Shown one piece after another: positions 20,135-29,278 of a stretch of DNA of 57,766 nt. A program made the translations under genes and the position numbers. How positions within the stretch are numbered: position 1 is the stretch's first letter; every line of letters begins with the position of its first letter. This DNA comes from Solirubrobacterales bacterium (lineage in GTDB: Bacteria > Actinomycetota > Thermoleophilia > Solirubrobacterales > 70-9). The notes below the pieces were generated by a model. That model was not told where the DNA came from. It made no database searches and was given only the letters and a program-made list of their open reading frames with translations. Where the stretch lies: NCBI GenBank assembly GCA_035573435.1, contig DATMZR010000029.1, positions 1 to 57,766 on the forward strand, in the 5' to 3' direction.

Positions 20135-20921
20135 CCGCGCCGTAAAGGCCGACCGCGAGCACCGAGGCGCAGGCGGCGACGTAGACGGCGACTCCCATGG
20201 CGGGCGCCGTGAAGTCCTCGCCGTGAAACGCGGCGGCAGCCAGCTCAAGCGCTCCGAGAGTCGCATAGGCCAGCGCCGCGCCGTGCAGGCGGCCGAACTC
20301 GTCGTCTCCGACCGCGAAGGCGGCCGCAGCGCCGAAGCCGACCAGGAATGCTCCGATCGCACGGCCGGTGAGCGGCGTGAGAGCCCAGGGCCACAGCGAC
20401 GAGGCGCCGACCGGGGCCGCGAACAGCGCGACGCCCAGCGCCAGCATGCCCAGCGCCTGGACGCAGAGGACCGCTCGCAGCCAACCAGGGAGCGGGCGAC
20501 ATTCATCCTCGGCCGGCCCAGACCGCCGGACCTGGCTCCAGGTCAGGTAGGCGAGCAGGGGGACCACGACCAGATAGACGGCCTCCCAGAAGCGGCCGAA
20601 CAGATCGTGGTGGAAACGGTCGAGGTGGATCACGGTCGCCACCACGAGCAGCACCGCGATCGTGAACACCGCCGGCAGAGCGGTCCGGGCGCGCGCCCAG
20701 CTCCGCTGGCCCGCGGCCCAAGCCAACAGCACCATCGCCGCCCAGTAGGCCGCCCCCAGGAAGGCCGCCGTCAGGGGCGGATCGATGGTCCAGGAGAAGA
20801 AGCGGTCGGTGTCGGCGGCCCCAACGAACAGCTGGAACCCGGCCACGGCAGCGAGCACCGCGGAGACGCCGAAGAACCAGCGCAGACCGGCGCTCGGACG
20901 CGCTGGATCGGTTGCGTTCAC
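20079..20921 (-). CDS. Multi-span membrane protein of unknown function
   Basis: The product has 280 residues with about eight hydrophobic helices in two similar sets (WFFGVSAVLAAVAGFQLFVG, PPLTAAFLGAAYWAAMVLLA, ALPAVFTIAVLLVVATVIHL, AVYLVVVPLLAYLTW, then VLCVQALGMLALGVALFAAP, GRAIGAFLVGFGAAAAFAV, YATLGALELAAAAFHGEDF and MGVAVYVAACASVLAVGLYG). I recognise no transport or enzyme motif. The C-terminal proline/serine-rich tail is coded opposite the end of the SnoaL gene. It is divergent from the cyclophilin gene, with 27 bases between starts. Confidence 0.8.
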   Translation of the reverse strand: MNATDPARPSAGLRWFFGVSAVLAAVAGFQLFVGAADTDRFFSWTIDPPLTAAFLGAAYWAAMVLLAWAAGQRSWARARTALPAVFTIAVLLVVATVIHLDRFHHDLFGRFWEAVYLVVVPLLAYLTWSQVRRSGPAEDECRPLPGWLRAVLCVQALGMLALGVALFAAPVGASSLWPWALTPLTGRAIGAFLVGFGAAAAFAVGDDEFGRLHGAALAYATLGALELAAAAFHGEDFTAPAMGVAVYVAACASVLAVGLYGAVRSPGSAERPPDRGSRPP

Positions 20922-20948
20922 GCAGCAAGCTAGAGTGACAGCTTCGAC

Positions 20949-21407
20949 GTGTCGAGCGCAACCCTCCAGACGAGCGCCGGGCCCGTGTCGGTCGAACTAC
21001 ATGACGAGGCGGCCCCGAATACCGTCGCCAACTTCCGCAAGCTGGCCACGGAAGGCTTCTACGACGGCCTCACCTTTCACCGTGTCATCCCAGACTTCAT
21101 GATCCAGGGAGGCTGCCCGGAGGGAACCGGAACGGGCGGGCCCGGCTATGTGTTCGAGGACGAGATCAACGATCACAAGGTGGTCCGGGGCGCGCTCGCG
21201 ATGGCGAACGCGGGACCGGACACGAACGGCTCGCAGTTCTTCATCGTCACCACCGAGGCGGCACCCTGGCTCGACGGCAAGCACACCGTGTTCGGCCGCG
21301 TCACGGACGGTATGGAGGCCGTCGAAGCGATCGAGGCGGCTCCCACCGGCGGCAACGACCGTCCGCTCGAGCCACAAGTGATCGAGCAAATCGACCTGGC
21401 CGATTAA
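20949..21407 (+). CDS. Peptidyl-prolyl cis-trans isomerase, cyclophilin type
   Basis: The product has 152 residues from GTG 20949. The core begins [20 protein letters not shown]; active-site residues are visible as [13 protein letters not shown] (His44, Arg45, Phe50, Gln53), NGSQFFIVT and [12 protein letters not shown]. It is a single-domain, cytoplasmic PpiB-like protein without signal peptide that catalyses prolyl isomerisation. It is followed 38 bases later by the glycosyltransferase gene on the same strand. Confidence 0.93.
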   Translation: MSSATLQTSAGPVSVELHDEAAPNTVANFRKLATEGFYDGLTFHRVIPDFMIQGGCPEGTGTGGPGYVFEDEINDHKVVRGALAMANAGPDTNGSQFFIVTTEAAPWLDGKHTVFGRVTDGMEAVEAIEAAPTGGNDRPLEPQVIEQIDLAD

Positions 21408-21445
21408 ACGCGGCCGCAGGTGGCGTGGCTACCATGGCCGGCTGA

Positions 21446-22504
21446 ATGAAGCTGGTCATCCAGGTTCCGTGCCTCAACGAGGAGGCCACTCTGCCGCAGG
21501 TCCTGCGCGAGCTTCCGCGCGACGTGCGTGGCTTCGACGAGGTCGAATGGCTCTTGGTCGACGACGGGTCGAGCGATCGGACGGTGGAGGTCGGGCGAGC
21601 TCACGGAGTCGACCACGTGGTGAGGCTGACCAACAACAAGGGCCTGGCCGCTGCCTTCCAGGCCGGGATCGATGCGGCCCTGAAGCTGGGGGCAGACGTG
21701 ATCGTCAACACGGATGCCGACCACCAGTACCGGGCGAGCGACATCCCGAAGCTGGTCGAGCCGATCCTGGCCGGTCGCGCGGACATGGTGGTCGGAGACA
21801 GGCAGGTCAAGGACATCGAGCATTTCTCCGCTTCGAAGAGGTGGCTTCAGCGGCTGGGGAGCTGGGTGGTGCGGCGCGCCTCGGGCACCGCGGTCCCTGA
21901 CACGACGTCCGGCTTCCGCGCGTACAACCGAGAGGCGGCGCTGCAGCTTCAGGTCGTCTCCAACTACACCTACACGCTGGAGAGCCTGATTCAGGCGGGC
22001 AAGATGCTGGTCGCGGTCGAGCACGTCCCGATTCGGAGCAACCCGGAGCTCCGCGAGTCCCGGCTCGTCGACTCGACGCCTGCCTACGTGCGCCGCAACG
22101 CGCTCGCAGTCTTCCGAGCCTACGTCCTGTATGAGCCGCTGCGAGTGTTCACGGTCGTCGCCTGCGCATTCGGTGTGGCCGCCCTGATCGCCTGGATGCC
22201 GTTCTTGCTCGACTGGATTTTCAACGGCGACCGAAGCGGGCACGTGCAATCGCTGATCCTCGGCGCGGTCATGGCGCTGATTTCCGTCCAGATGTTCGGG
22301 CTCGGGGTGGTCGGCGACGCGATCGCCGGCCAGCGCGTGATCGCGCAGCGGACCTTCGAGCGCGTGCGGAGGCTGGAGCTCGAGTTGGGCATCCAGCCAT
22401 CGCACTACGAGGCGGGCGAGCCGACCGGCCGCGGGCCTGCCGAGAACGGACTCCGCCGGCGGGACGGAGTGCGGGTCGAGCATCCCGGCGAGGTGGGCGA
22501 CTGA
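21446..22504 (+). CDS. Family 2 glycosyltransferase with C-terminal membrane helices (DPM1-like)
   Basis: The product has 352 residues. The GT-A domain (1-225) has VIQVPCLNEEATLPQVLREL, LVDDGSSDRT (nucleotide site), VVRLTNNKGLAAAFQAGID, the metal-binding NTDADHQY and TTSGFRAYNREAAL. Two helices follow (VFTVVACAFGVAALIAWMPF and LILGAVMALISVQMFGLGVV). Such enzymes load polyprenyl phosphate with sugars at the inner membrane. The last ~50 residues are charged and cytoplasmic. It begins a tight three-gene operon with the methyltransferase at 22510 and the membrane protein at 23121. Confidence 0.9.
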   Translation: MKLVIQVPCLNEEATLPQVLRELPRDVRGFDEVEWLLVDDGSSDRTVEVGRAHGVDHVVRLTNNKGLAAAFQAGIDAALKLGADVIVNTDADHQYRASDIPKLVEPILAGRADMVVGDRQVKDIEHFSASKRWLQRLGSWVVRRASGTAVPDTTSGFRAYNREAALQLQVVSNYTYTLESLIQAGKMLVAVEHVPIRSNPELRESRLVDSTPAYVRRNALAVFRAYVLYEPLRVFTVVACAFGVAALIAWMPFLLDWIFNGDRSGHVQSLILGAVMALISVQMFGLGVVGDAIAGQRVIAQRTFERVRRLELELGIQPSHYEAGEPTGRGPAENGLRRRDGVRVEHPGEVGD

Positions 22505-22509
22505 CCCGG

Positions 22510-23124
22510 GTGGCGACCTTGCCGCCGGCCCCCGGTGGCAACGTCTACGACAAGTACGGGTCGCGCCATCCAGTGGAACGGCGGCTGGTCCGTGGGTTCT
22601 GCGACGAGCTCGAGCGCCTGGCGATCGACACCGGCGCGCGTGACGTGCACGAGGTGGGGTGCGGCGAAGGGGAGTTGGTGCTTCGCCTGGCCAGACGCGG
22701 GCTGCGCGCTCGGGGGTCCGACGTCTCCGAGTCGGTGATCGACGAGGCGCGCCGGCGTGCCGCCAGGGCGCAGCTCGACGTGTCCTTCAGGGCGGCGCCG
22801 ATCGAGGTGCTCGATCCCAGCGAGGATGCCGCCGAGCTCATCCTCTGTTGCGAGGTGATGGAGCACCTGGATGATCCCGAGGCCGGTCTCGAGATCATCG
22901 CCCGGCTGGCGAGGCCGTGGGCGATCGTCAGCGTGCCGCGGGAGCCGCTTTGGCGCCTCCTGAACCTGGGACGGCTGAAGTACCTGCGGGAGCTCGGCAA
23001 CACCCCGGGCCATCTTCAGCATTGGTCGAGGGGCTCATTCCTCCGCTTCCTCGAACGGCGCCTGGAGATCGTCGCTGTCCGCAACCCGCTCCCCTGGACA
23101 ATGGCTCTGTGCCGGAGCGCATGA
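22510..23124 (+). CDS. SAM-dependent class I methyltransferase
   Basis: The product has 204 residues from GTG 22510, six bases after the glycosyltransferase stop. Motif I is VHEVGCGEGELVLRLARRGL (~residues 46-65), motif II follows GSDVSESVIDEARRRA, and ILCCEVMEHLDDPEAGLEII is the post-II region typical of Methyltransf_11/23 proteins. The position between a GT2 enzyme and a membrane glycosyltransferase-like protein suggests a role in lipid- or glycan-linked methylation, but the substrate is unknown. Its stop overlaps the next start by ATGA. Confidence 0.9.
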   Translation: MATLPPAPGGNVYDKYGSRHPVERRLVRGFCDELERLAIDTGARDVHEVGCGEGELVLRLARRGLRARGSDVSESVIDEARRRAARAQLDVSFRAAPIEVLDPSEDAAELILCCEVMEHLDDPEAGLEIIARLARPWAIVSVPREPLWRLLNLGRLKYLRELGNTPGHLQHWSRGSFLRFLERRLEIVAVRNPLPWTMALCRSA

Positions 23125-24839
23125 GCCGGGCGAGCGTTCGAGCACGGGCCGGCCTGCTCGCCATCGCCTCGCTGGGCATTGCTTGGGGCCTGGTGATGCA
23201 CTCCATGGGCTGGGCGCAGCAATCCAACTACGCACAGGTTCGGGCTCTCGCCGCCGGACAAGCGGAAATCGACCGCTGGCACTGGGAGACGAAGGACAAG
23301 GCGTGGTTCGACGGCCACTTCTACTCCGTCAAGGCGCCGGGCCTGGCGGCGTTCACCCTTCCCGCCTATCTGGCGCTCGACGCCGCCGGCGCCAAGGCGA
23401 TCGCCCGGGATGCGGCCGCCAACGCGAGGGAGACGGAGCATCCCCGGTGGACGCCACCCGACCACCCCGACCTGAGCGAGTACGCGTTCAGCACCCAGCG
23501 CGCACACCGGATAGAGGTCCGGGTGGAGCACGAGGCGCCCATGATCTGGGCGCTGACCCTGGTGGGCGCCGTGATCCCGGCGATCGCGCTCTTGTTCCTG
23601 GTCCGCTGGGTTGCCGAGCGGATCGAGCCGGGGTACGGCACCGCAGCGGCGATCACGCTCGGACTGGGAACGATCGTGATGACTTTCGCCGCAGAGTACT
23701 TCTCCCACGTGGCCGCCGCGACACTCGGGTTCGCCGCCTTCGCGCTGCTGTTTCGCGAACGCGAGGGGCCAGCAAGAATCGGCCTGGTGGGTGCCGCCGG
23801 GCTGCTGGCCGGCCTCGCGGTCACCTTCGAATATCCGCTCGGGATCCTGGGGGCGATCCTGTTGGTCTACGCCGCGGCCCGCCCGCGTCGTCTGCACCGG
23901 GCCACGGCCTACGCTGCCGGCGCAGCGATAGGCGCGGCCCCCGCGCTCGCCTTCAACCTGTGGGCGCTGGGATCCCCGCTCGAGTTCGCCTATTCGCATG
24001 CCGTCGCGGTGCAGGGGCTCACCGGCCACGCCGAGCTGGGCTTGAACTCGAGCGGCTTCTTCGGAATCGAGCTCCCACGCCCAGGCGCCGCGGTGGATTT
24101 GCTGATCGCCAGCCGTGGGCTGTTGACCCTGACGCCGGTGCTCGCAATGGGAGTCGTCGGCGCAATCATGATCCGCAGGGAGGGCCGACCGGCCGAGGGA
24201 GCCGTGATCGCCGCGGTCTTCATCGCGTACTTCCTCTACAACGCGGGGTACTGGCTCCCGTTCGGCGGCGGTTCGCCCGGACCTCGCTTCCTCATACCCG
24301 TGCTGCCCTTCGTCGCGGTGGGACTCGCGCCCGCCTACAGACGCCTTCCCTCCCTCACCCTGGCGCTGGCGATTCCCTCTGTCACCTTCATGGTCGCTGG
24401 AGCGCTCAGCTTCCCGCTGATCGGCGACAGCGGCACGGGACGGTGGGCGAATGAGCTCGGCAGCGGGGCCCTGGAGCACACCCTGCTCACGGTGCTCGGG
24501 GTCCACAACGGCTGGCTCGCGGCCGCTCCCGTAATCGCCGCGGTGACCGCCGCGGTGGCTTTCTGCGCGCTGGCCACGCCGCCACTCGAGGTTTCCGACT
24601 TGCGGCCGGCCGTAGGCGCAGTAATGGCGTGGGCGGTGATCTCGGTCGTTGGGCCCAGCGTGGCGGGAGACGCGATCACTCCTCTCGGCAACGGTCCGGC
24701 GGCGCTGACCCTGGTGGGGGTCGCGATGGCCACCTCCCTGGGCACGCTGCTCGCTCTGCGCTACCGCGAGGGCCGCGCCGAAGGCGGGCGCGAGCGGCTG
24801 GTTGCGCCAACGTCGGCGGTCGGCGAGCGGATCTCGTAG
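23121..24839 (+). CDS. Polytopic membrane protein, PMT/GT39-like topology
   Basis: The product has 572 residues with ~12 hydrophobic helices. A first helix is followed by a ~130-residue non-cytoplasmic loop (QQSNYAQVRALAAGQAEIDR...FDGHFYSVKAPGLAAF). A D-x-x-H-F-Y-S-V-K-A-P-G block is common in C-type (polyprenyl-phosphate-sugar dependent) glycosyltransferase-like proteins of actinobacteria. It would use the lipid-linked sugar made by the GT2 enzyme in this operon. ATG 23121 overlaps the methyltransferase stop by four bases. Its last 79 bases overlap the convergent gene. No acidic ExD-type loop is certain, so the enzymatic role is tentative. Confidence 0.8.
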   Translation: MSRASVRARAGLLAIASLGIAWGLVMHSMGWAQQSNYAQVRALAAGQAEIDRWHWETKDKAWFDGHFYSVKAPGLAAFTLPAYLALDAAGAKAIARDAAANARETEHPRWTPPDHPDLSEYAFSTQRAHRIEVRVEHEAPMIWALTLVGAVIPAIALLFLVRWVAERIEPGYGTAAAITLGLGTIVMTFAAEYFSHVAAATLGFAAFALLFREREGPARIGLVGAAGLLAGLAVTFEYPLGILGAILLVYAAARPRRLHRATAYAAGAAIGAAPALAFNLWALGSPLEFAYSHAVAVQGLTGHAELGLNSSGFFGIELPRPGAAVDLLIASRGLLTLTPVLAMGVVGAIMIRREGRPAEGAVIAAVFIAYFLYNAGYWLPFGGGSPGPRFLIPVLPFVAVGLAPAYRRLPSLTLALAIPSVTFMVAGALSFPLIGDSGTGRWANELGSGALEHTLLTVLGVHNGWLAAAPVIAAVTAAVAFCALATPPLEVSDLRPAVGAVMAWAVISVVGPSVAGDAITPLGNGPAALTLVGVAMATSLGTLLALRYREGRAEGGRERLVAPTSAVGERIS

Positions 24840-26515
24840 ATCACCAGGCCGTCCCGACTCCGCCGGCTGAGCGGGAGCCCGGCGACCGGGCGGGTCGCCG
24901 CGGCCTCCCACGGCGTTCCCCTGGCGCGATTCGTGTGCAGGATCACGCTGTTCACGCCGAGCCTCTGCAGGCGCGCCGCCGTGTGCCGGTCGGGGAACGG
25001 CTCCATGCTCTCGATGAGGCGCCCGGTGAAGGCAGGATTCAGGCTCGATCGCCCGTTGACGATCGCCGGGAAGCCGTCCGTCGACCACAGCAGGTAGCGG
25101 CGGTTGTCGGTCGCTCGCTCGGCTGGCAAATGGAGTTGCGGCGGAGTGACCGAGGCCACGGAGGGCGGCACCGCGGGCACCTTGGGCTGCGCCTGGTTGT
25201 CGAACGGGTCGAACGGAAGCCCCCTTCCCTCGACCAGGATGGCCAGAACCAGGAGGCCCGCGACCGCGGCACCTCCTCCCCATCCGGACAGCCTCCGGCC
25301 GGGGCCACCCAGGATCGCCCTCTGCGCGCCGGCGCCTGCGAGCAGCGCCAGCCCCAACGAGGCGAACGTAACCAGCCTGCCGGGGACCCTGATCGCATCC
25401 CAGCCAGGCAAGAGCTCATAGACGACGCGGTATGGCCACAGGAGGCCGCCGCCTTCCCTGAACCCCAGGGCCAGGACAAGGAGTGCCAGGACCGCCACAG
25501 CAAGACCGCGCCGTAACCAGCGCGGATACGAGGAAGAGGTCAGCCCGGCGACCGCCAGGGCGAGGATCAGGAGGCCGGGAAACAGGGTCTTCTCGGCCAC
25601 ATTCGTCAGCTCGTCCCGCAGCGGCGCCGTGGCCCCGCCCCAGACCAGGTTCTCGGCGGGCGCGACGAAAAGGATCCAGGGTGGCCCCGAGAACGCCGCC
25701 ACGTCCGCGGGGGTTCGATGGGCTTCCGGGTGTGCGTCGGCGACCCGCATGTAAGGTCGGCTGAGCAGGAGCCCGGCGGCGAGGAAGATCGCCGCGCCCG
25801 CGACGGTGGCGATGACCAACCCCCGGTGGGGGCGGGCGCGTGCCCCGCGCAGCCAGACGACCAAGGCGATCAGCCCGAGCGTCGCCAGCAGGTAGGTGAG
25901 CGGGAGGCCGAGGGTGAAGCCGATCGAGAGCTGCCAGGCGGCGATCGCCCATCCCGCGAGCACCCACCCAGGTCGGCGGAGGCGATAGCCGCGCAGGCCG
26001 AGGGCAAGGGCCAGTGGGATCCCGCCGCTCGAGATGACCTGCATGTGCCCGTCCTGCTCCAGCCGGAAGGGGGCGAACGCGAACGCCGCCCCGGCGACCG
26101 CCGCTCCCCCCCGTCCCAGTCCGAGCTCGCGCGCTAAGAGGTAGGCGCCGGCGAACGCCAGCGCATAGGCGAACAGGAAGGCCAGGTCATAGCGGGACAC
26201 TGCCGCTTCCGGACCCGATCCAATGAGCCCCGCGGGCGCGTACCCAACCAGGGCATCGGAGAAGGCAAGCGTGTCGGCGAAGGGCCAGAACTGGTTCGAC
26301 TGAAAGAAGTCGAGCGGCTGGTGCGCGAGGGCGTGGCCGTCCCACGCCACCTGCCACGACTGTGCGAGCGGATCCCCGAGGTCCTTGGGGATGTTCCCTC
26401 CGAGGTGCAGCACCAGCGGCCAGTGCATGACGATCGCGAGCAGGCATGCGCCCGCGGCGAGCGCGACCAGCTCGCGTGCCGTGACCCGCTCACCGGCCTC
26501 TGGCATCCGCGGCAT
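24761..26515 (-). CDS. Polytopic membrane protein, glycosyltransferase-like
   Basis: The product has 584 residues from ATG 26515 (26506 is an alternative). There are about ten helices. After the first (LVALAAGACLLAIVMHWPLV) comes LHLGGNIPKDLGDPLAQSWQ...NQFWPFADTLAFSD, with the GDP-x-x-x-x-W/acidic loop seen in YfhO- and GT-C-like membrane proteins. A soluble C-terminal ~130-residue domain follows (RRYLLWSTDGFPAIVNGRSS, LQRLGVNSVILHTNR). It is probably an envelope glycan enzyme. The open frame extends 120 codons further upstream over the divergent oxidase gene; I reject that part. Convergent overlap with 23121-24839. Confidence 0.8.
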   Translation of the reverse strand: MPRMPEAGERVTARELVALAAGACLLAIVMHWPLVLHLGGNIPKDLGDPLAQSWQVAWDGHALAHQPLDFFQSNQFWPFADTLAFSDALVGYAPAGLIGSGPEAAVSRYDLAFLFAYALAFAGAYLLARELGLGRGGAAVAGAAFAFAPFRLEQDGHMQVISSGGIPLALALGLRGYRLRRPGWVLAGWAIAAWQLSIGFTLGLPLTYLLATLGLIALVVWLRGARARPHRGLVIATVAGAAIFLAAGLLLSRPYMRVADAHPEAHRTPADVAAFSGPPWILFVAPAENLVWGGATAPLRDELTNVAEKTLFPGLLILALAVAGLTSSSYPRWLRRGLAVAVLALLVLALGFREGGGLLWPYRVVYELLPGWDAIRVPGRLVTFASLGLALLAGAGAQRAILGGPGRRLSGWGGGAAVAGLLVLAILVEGRGLPFDPFDNQAQPKVPAVPPSVASVTPPQLHLPAERATDNRRYLLWSTDGFPAIVNGRSSLNPAFTGRLIESMEPFPDRHTAARLQRLGVNSVILHTNRARGTPWEAAATRPVAGLPLSRRSRDGLVIYEIRSPTADVGATSRSRPPSARPSR

Positions 26516-26600
26516 GCTCGCGGATCCCGCACAGTGGCGACGCTCCGAGTGGATCGGCGCCGCTTGCACCCCAGACGTGATATTCACCTGGAGGTCACCG

Positions 26601-28091
26601 ATGACCGACCACGCGATCAGCCGTCGCCGGTTCTTGGGCTCGTCGGCCGCTGCGGGCCTGGGGACGATGCTGGGGCGAGTCCCCGGGGCCACGGCCGCCA
26701 CCGCCTCGAGCCTCAGTGCGGACGTCGTGGTCGTCGGCGCCGGGTTCTCCGGACTCATGGCCGCCCGGAAGTTGGTCAAGAACGGACGCTCGGTGATCGT
26801 CTTGGAGGCTCGCAACAGGGTCGGCGGCCGGGCCCTGAACCGGCCGATCGGCGGCGGCGAGGTCTCCGAGCGGGGCGCCACCTTCGCGGGCCCCACCCAG
26901 AATCACATCCTCGATCTGGCGAAGGAGCTCGGGGTCGCCAAGTTCCCAACCTTCAACGACGGCGACAACGTCTATGTCAACTCCCAAGGACAGCGAAGCA
27001 CCTACAGCGACACGGGACCGCTGGGGACGGCGCCACCGGACCCGCTGATCCTCGGCGAGCTCACCGCCGCGGTGCTGCAGCTCGACGACATGTCGACCGA
27101 CGTCCCGGTCGGCGCCCCATGGCAGGCCTCCCAGGTCGAGGACTGGGACGGACAGACACTCGAGACCTGGATTCGCGACAACAGCCAGACCCAGCAGTTC
27201 CGCGACCTCGTGCCGCTGGCGACGCGGCCGATCTTCGGCGCCGAGCCGCGCGATCTGTCGCTTCTGTTCGTGCTCTTCTACATCGCCGCCTCGGGCAACG
27301 AGCAGAACCCCGGCACCTTCGAGCGGAACTTCAACACCCGCAACGGCGCCCAGATGTGGCGCTTCGTCGGCGGCGCCCAGCTGCTGGCGCTGAAGATGGC
27401 CAGCCGGCTCGGGAGCCGGATCGTGCTCAGCTCCCCGGTGGAGCGGATCGTCCAGCAATCAGGCGGGGTCACGGCCCACACGCGGGGAGGGCTCCAGGTG
27501 CAGGCCAAGCGGGCAATCGTGGCCATCCCGCCCACGCTCGCCGGCCGGATTCAGTACAGCCCAACGCTCCCTCCGGAGCGCGACCAGCTCACCCAGCGCC
27601 TCCCCCAGGGCACGCTGGTCAAGGTGACCGCCGTATATGACCAGCCCTTCTGGCGCGACGCTGGGCTGAACGGGACCGCGGTCTCCTACACCGGTCCGGC
27701 GAACGTCACCTTCGACGACTCCCCCCCGGACGGGTCCGCTGGCGTCATCTTCGGCTTCGTCGGAGGCGACGAGGCCCGGCACTTCATGCGACGGTCGGCG
27801 GCCAGTCGCCGCGCCGCCGTGCTCGCCAACTTCACGACCTACTTCGGTGCGCAGGCCGCCCATCCGCGCTCATACTTCGAGTCCAACTGGACCACCGAGG
27901 AATGGACGCGTGGCTGCCCGGTGGCGATCGCCGCGCCGGGCACCCTGCTCGCCTATGGCCCGGCGCTTCGGAAGCCGGTCGGCCGCATCCACTGGGCGGG
28001 AACGGAGACGTCGACTTACTGGAACGGCTACATGGACGGCGCGGTTCGCTCCGGCAAGCGGGCGGCAAGCGAGGTGCTCGCCCTCCTCTAG
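26601..28091 (+). CDS. Tat-exported flavin amine oxidase
   Basis: The product has 496 residues. The ATG at 26601 follows GGAGG and yields a twin-arginine signal (SRRRFLGSSAAAGLG), cut near ATAATA. The FAD Rossmann motif VVVVGAGFSGLMAARKL, VLEARNRVGGRAL and RGATFAGPTQNHI are classical for monoamine oxidases, as is the C-terminal flavin loop RIHWAGTETSTYWNGYMDGA. The usual flavin-linked cysteine just before that loop is not evident. Such enzymes oxidise amines with O2, here outside the membrane. The substrate is unknown. Divergent from the membrane gene with an 85-base gap. Confidence 0.9.
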   Translation: MTDHAISRRRFLGSSAAAGLGTMLGRVPGATAATASSLSADVVVVGAGFSGLMAARKLVKNGRSVIVLEARNRVGGRALNRPIGGGEVSERGATFAGPTQNHILDLAKELGVAKFPTFNDGDNVYVNSQGQRSTYSDTGPLGTAPPDPLILGELTAAVLQLDDMSTDVPVGAPWQASQVEDWDGQTLETWIRDNSQTQQFRDLVPLATRPIFGAEPRDLSLLFVLFYIAASGNEQNPGTFERNFNTRNGAQMWRFVGGAQLLALKMASRLGSRIVLSSPVERIVQQSGGVTAHTRGGLQVQAKRAIVAIPPTLAGRIQYSPTLPPERDQLTQRLPQGTLVKVTAVYDQPFWRDAGLNGTAVSYTGPANVTFDDSPPDGSAGVIFGFVGGDEARHFMRRSAASRRAAVLANFTTYFGAQAAHPRSYFESNWTTEEWTRGCPVAIAAPGTLLAYGPALRKPVGRIHWAGTETSTYWNGYMDGAVRSGKRAASEVLALL

Positions 28092-28165
28092 GCGCTCAAG
28101 TGCTTCTGAGCTGGTGACTGGCGAGTTTGGGGCGGTATGCGCCACAAACGCGCCACCCCGGCGGG

Positions 28166-28834
28166 CTATCCCTGCTTGAGGCCGAAGTCCGCCGTGTAGG
28201 TGGCCGCCCGGGCGCCCGGGTTCGAGGGGCTTCCCCAAACCAGCCCGATTCCCACGTTCCTGAGCCTCCTGTCGAGGATCACATGGCGATGGGCGTAGCT
28301 GTGCATCCACGCCTTGACGATCGCCCGCGGCGTCCCGAGTCCCCTCGCTCCCCAGGCGAGCGTCTCACCCACTCGCCACGTGCAGTTGCAGGGCAGGTAA
28401 CTGGTGGCATAGATCCTCCCCACCAGGTCCCTCTCGCCGGCACACTGGTGCGCGAAGCAGTTGTGGCGCTGCATGTACGTCGAGTGTCGCCTTCCCGCCT
28501 TGCGGAGCGCGTACTTCGTGTTGACGGCCTTGAGCCCGTGCTTGCGTCGCTTCTTGTTGATCTGGCAGACGACCGCGTGACGGGCATGGCTCGGAGACAC
28601 GTGGCGTGGACCGCGGTGGGCCCACCTGCACTTCGCCGCGTCGGCGCTCGCGACGCCGAGGTCGGCGACCGCGGCCGTGACCAGCATCACCATCGAGGCC
28701 AGCAATGCCGCGGTGATGACGCCGACCACTGCGCCGAGCATCACCCGGATCGTCGTTGCCCTGCCGCGCGACCCGCCACCCTGCACATGGGCCTTGGGGT
28801 CCGCCTGACAGCCTGGGAGCCGTCCCTGCATCAT
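28166..28834 (-). CDS. CAP-domain (SCP/PR1-like) secreted or membrane-anchored protein
   Basis: The product has 222 residues from ATG 28834, preceded by GAGAGGAA. A hydrophobic anchor (VMLGAVVGVITAALLASMVM) lies at residues ~31-60. The CAP domain follows: ICQINKKRRKHGLKAVNTKY-type helix, RHSTYMQRHNCFAHQCAGER (the first His site), CNCTWRVGETLAWG (conserved Glu) and WMHSYAHRHVILDRRLRNVG (second His site). Bacterial CAP proteins are extracellular, and some act on the cell wall. The upstream region holds a c-di-AMP riboswitch, the regulator typical of wall-remodelling genes in actinobacteria, which supports a wall-linked role. Confidence 0.88.
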   Translation of the reverse strand: MMQGRLPGCQADPKAHVQGGGSRGRATTIRVMLGAVVGVITAALLASMVMLVTAAVADLGVASADAAKCRWAHRGPRHVSPSHARHAVVCQINKKRRKHGLKAVNTKYALRKAGRRHSTYMQRHNCFAHQCAGERDLVGRIYATSYLPCNCTWRVGETLAWGARGLGTPRAIVKAWMHSYAHRHVILDRRLRNVGIGLVWGSPSNPGARAATYTADFGLKQG

Positions 28835-28847
28835 TTCCTCTCTGTCG

Positions 28848-28978
28848 CTTTCGGGGTTAGCTGACGGGCTCGCGCCGAAAGGACTGGCGCTACGCGGGTC
28901 GGCCCCGCGATTCGCCCCGTTAAAAGGGATCTGGGTCCCCCGATCCCCGCGGATATGTGGCGGGAATTCAGCGGGTAA
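28848..28978 (-). ncRNA. c-di-AMP (ydaO/yuaA-type) riboswitch
   Basis: On the minus strand, just upstream of the CAP-domain gene, the order of conserved blocks is GGGGATCGGGGGACCCA, AACGGGGCGAATCGCGGGGC, a GGCGCGAGCCCGTCA region and CAGCTAACCCCGAAAGCG. These correspond to the GGGGGAACC, GGGGUGAAU and CCCGUCAGCUAACC hallmarks of the ydaO family. The 3' end lies ~14 bases before the start codon. The known class binds cyclic di-AMP and usually turns genes off when it is abundant. I assigned it by eye; a covariance search was not possible. Confidence 0.75.
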
Positions 28979-29278
28979 GTCACGCCATCCTAACAGGACG
29001 CTAGGACGATCTTCGCCGGTTGACAGTACGACGCTAACATCGCTCCTCCTGCATTCGGCGCCCTTCGAGCGGGGCGCGGTGGAAAACGCCTGCTGAGGCT
29101 GCAGTCCGGTGACAGACCCCCGCGAAGTCCCCGTTTTCAGGTATCGACTCCCCAGCAGAACCTGAGTAGACTCGCGAAAACTTGAGGTGCAAACGGGCCG
29201 GCCGTGAAGGGACCGAGTCGGCTCACTTTGAGGGCGGGGGATGCAGGCCTCTACCTCCGCCCCCCCCGGGGGATTCAC
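28979..29278. other. Intergenic region without recognisable gene
   Basis: About 300 bases between the riboswitch and the next gene. I find no tRNA, no repeat shared with other parts of the window and no conserved reading frame. A promoter for the riboswitch-controlled gene must lie here on the minus strand and one for the 29279 gene on the plus strand; neither has a clear -35/-10. Confidence 0.4.

Noticed and set aside
23016-25283. Minus-strand frame of 755 codons
   Set aside because: It is antisense to the membrane glycosyltransferase-like gene, Gly/Arg/Gln rich without hydrophobic or domain structure; a shadow of the real gene.
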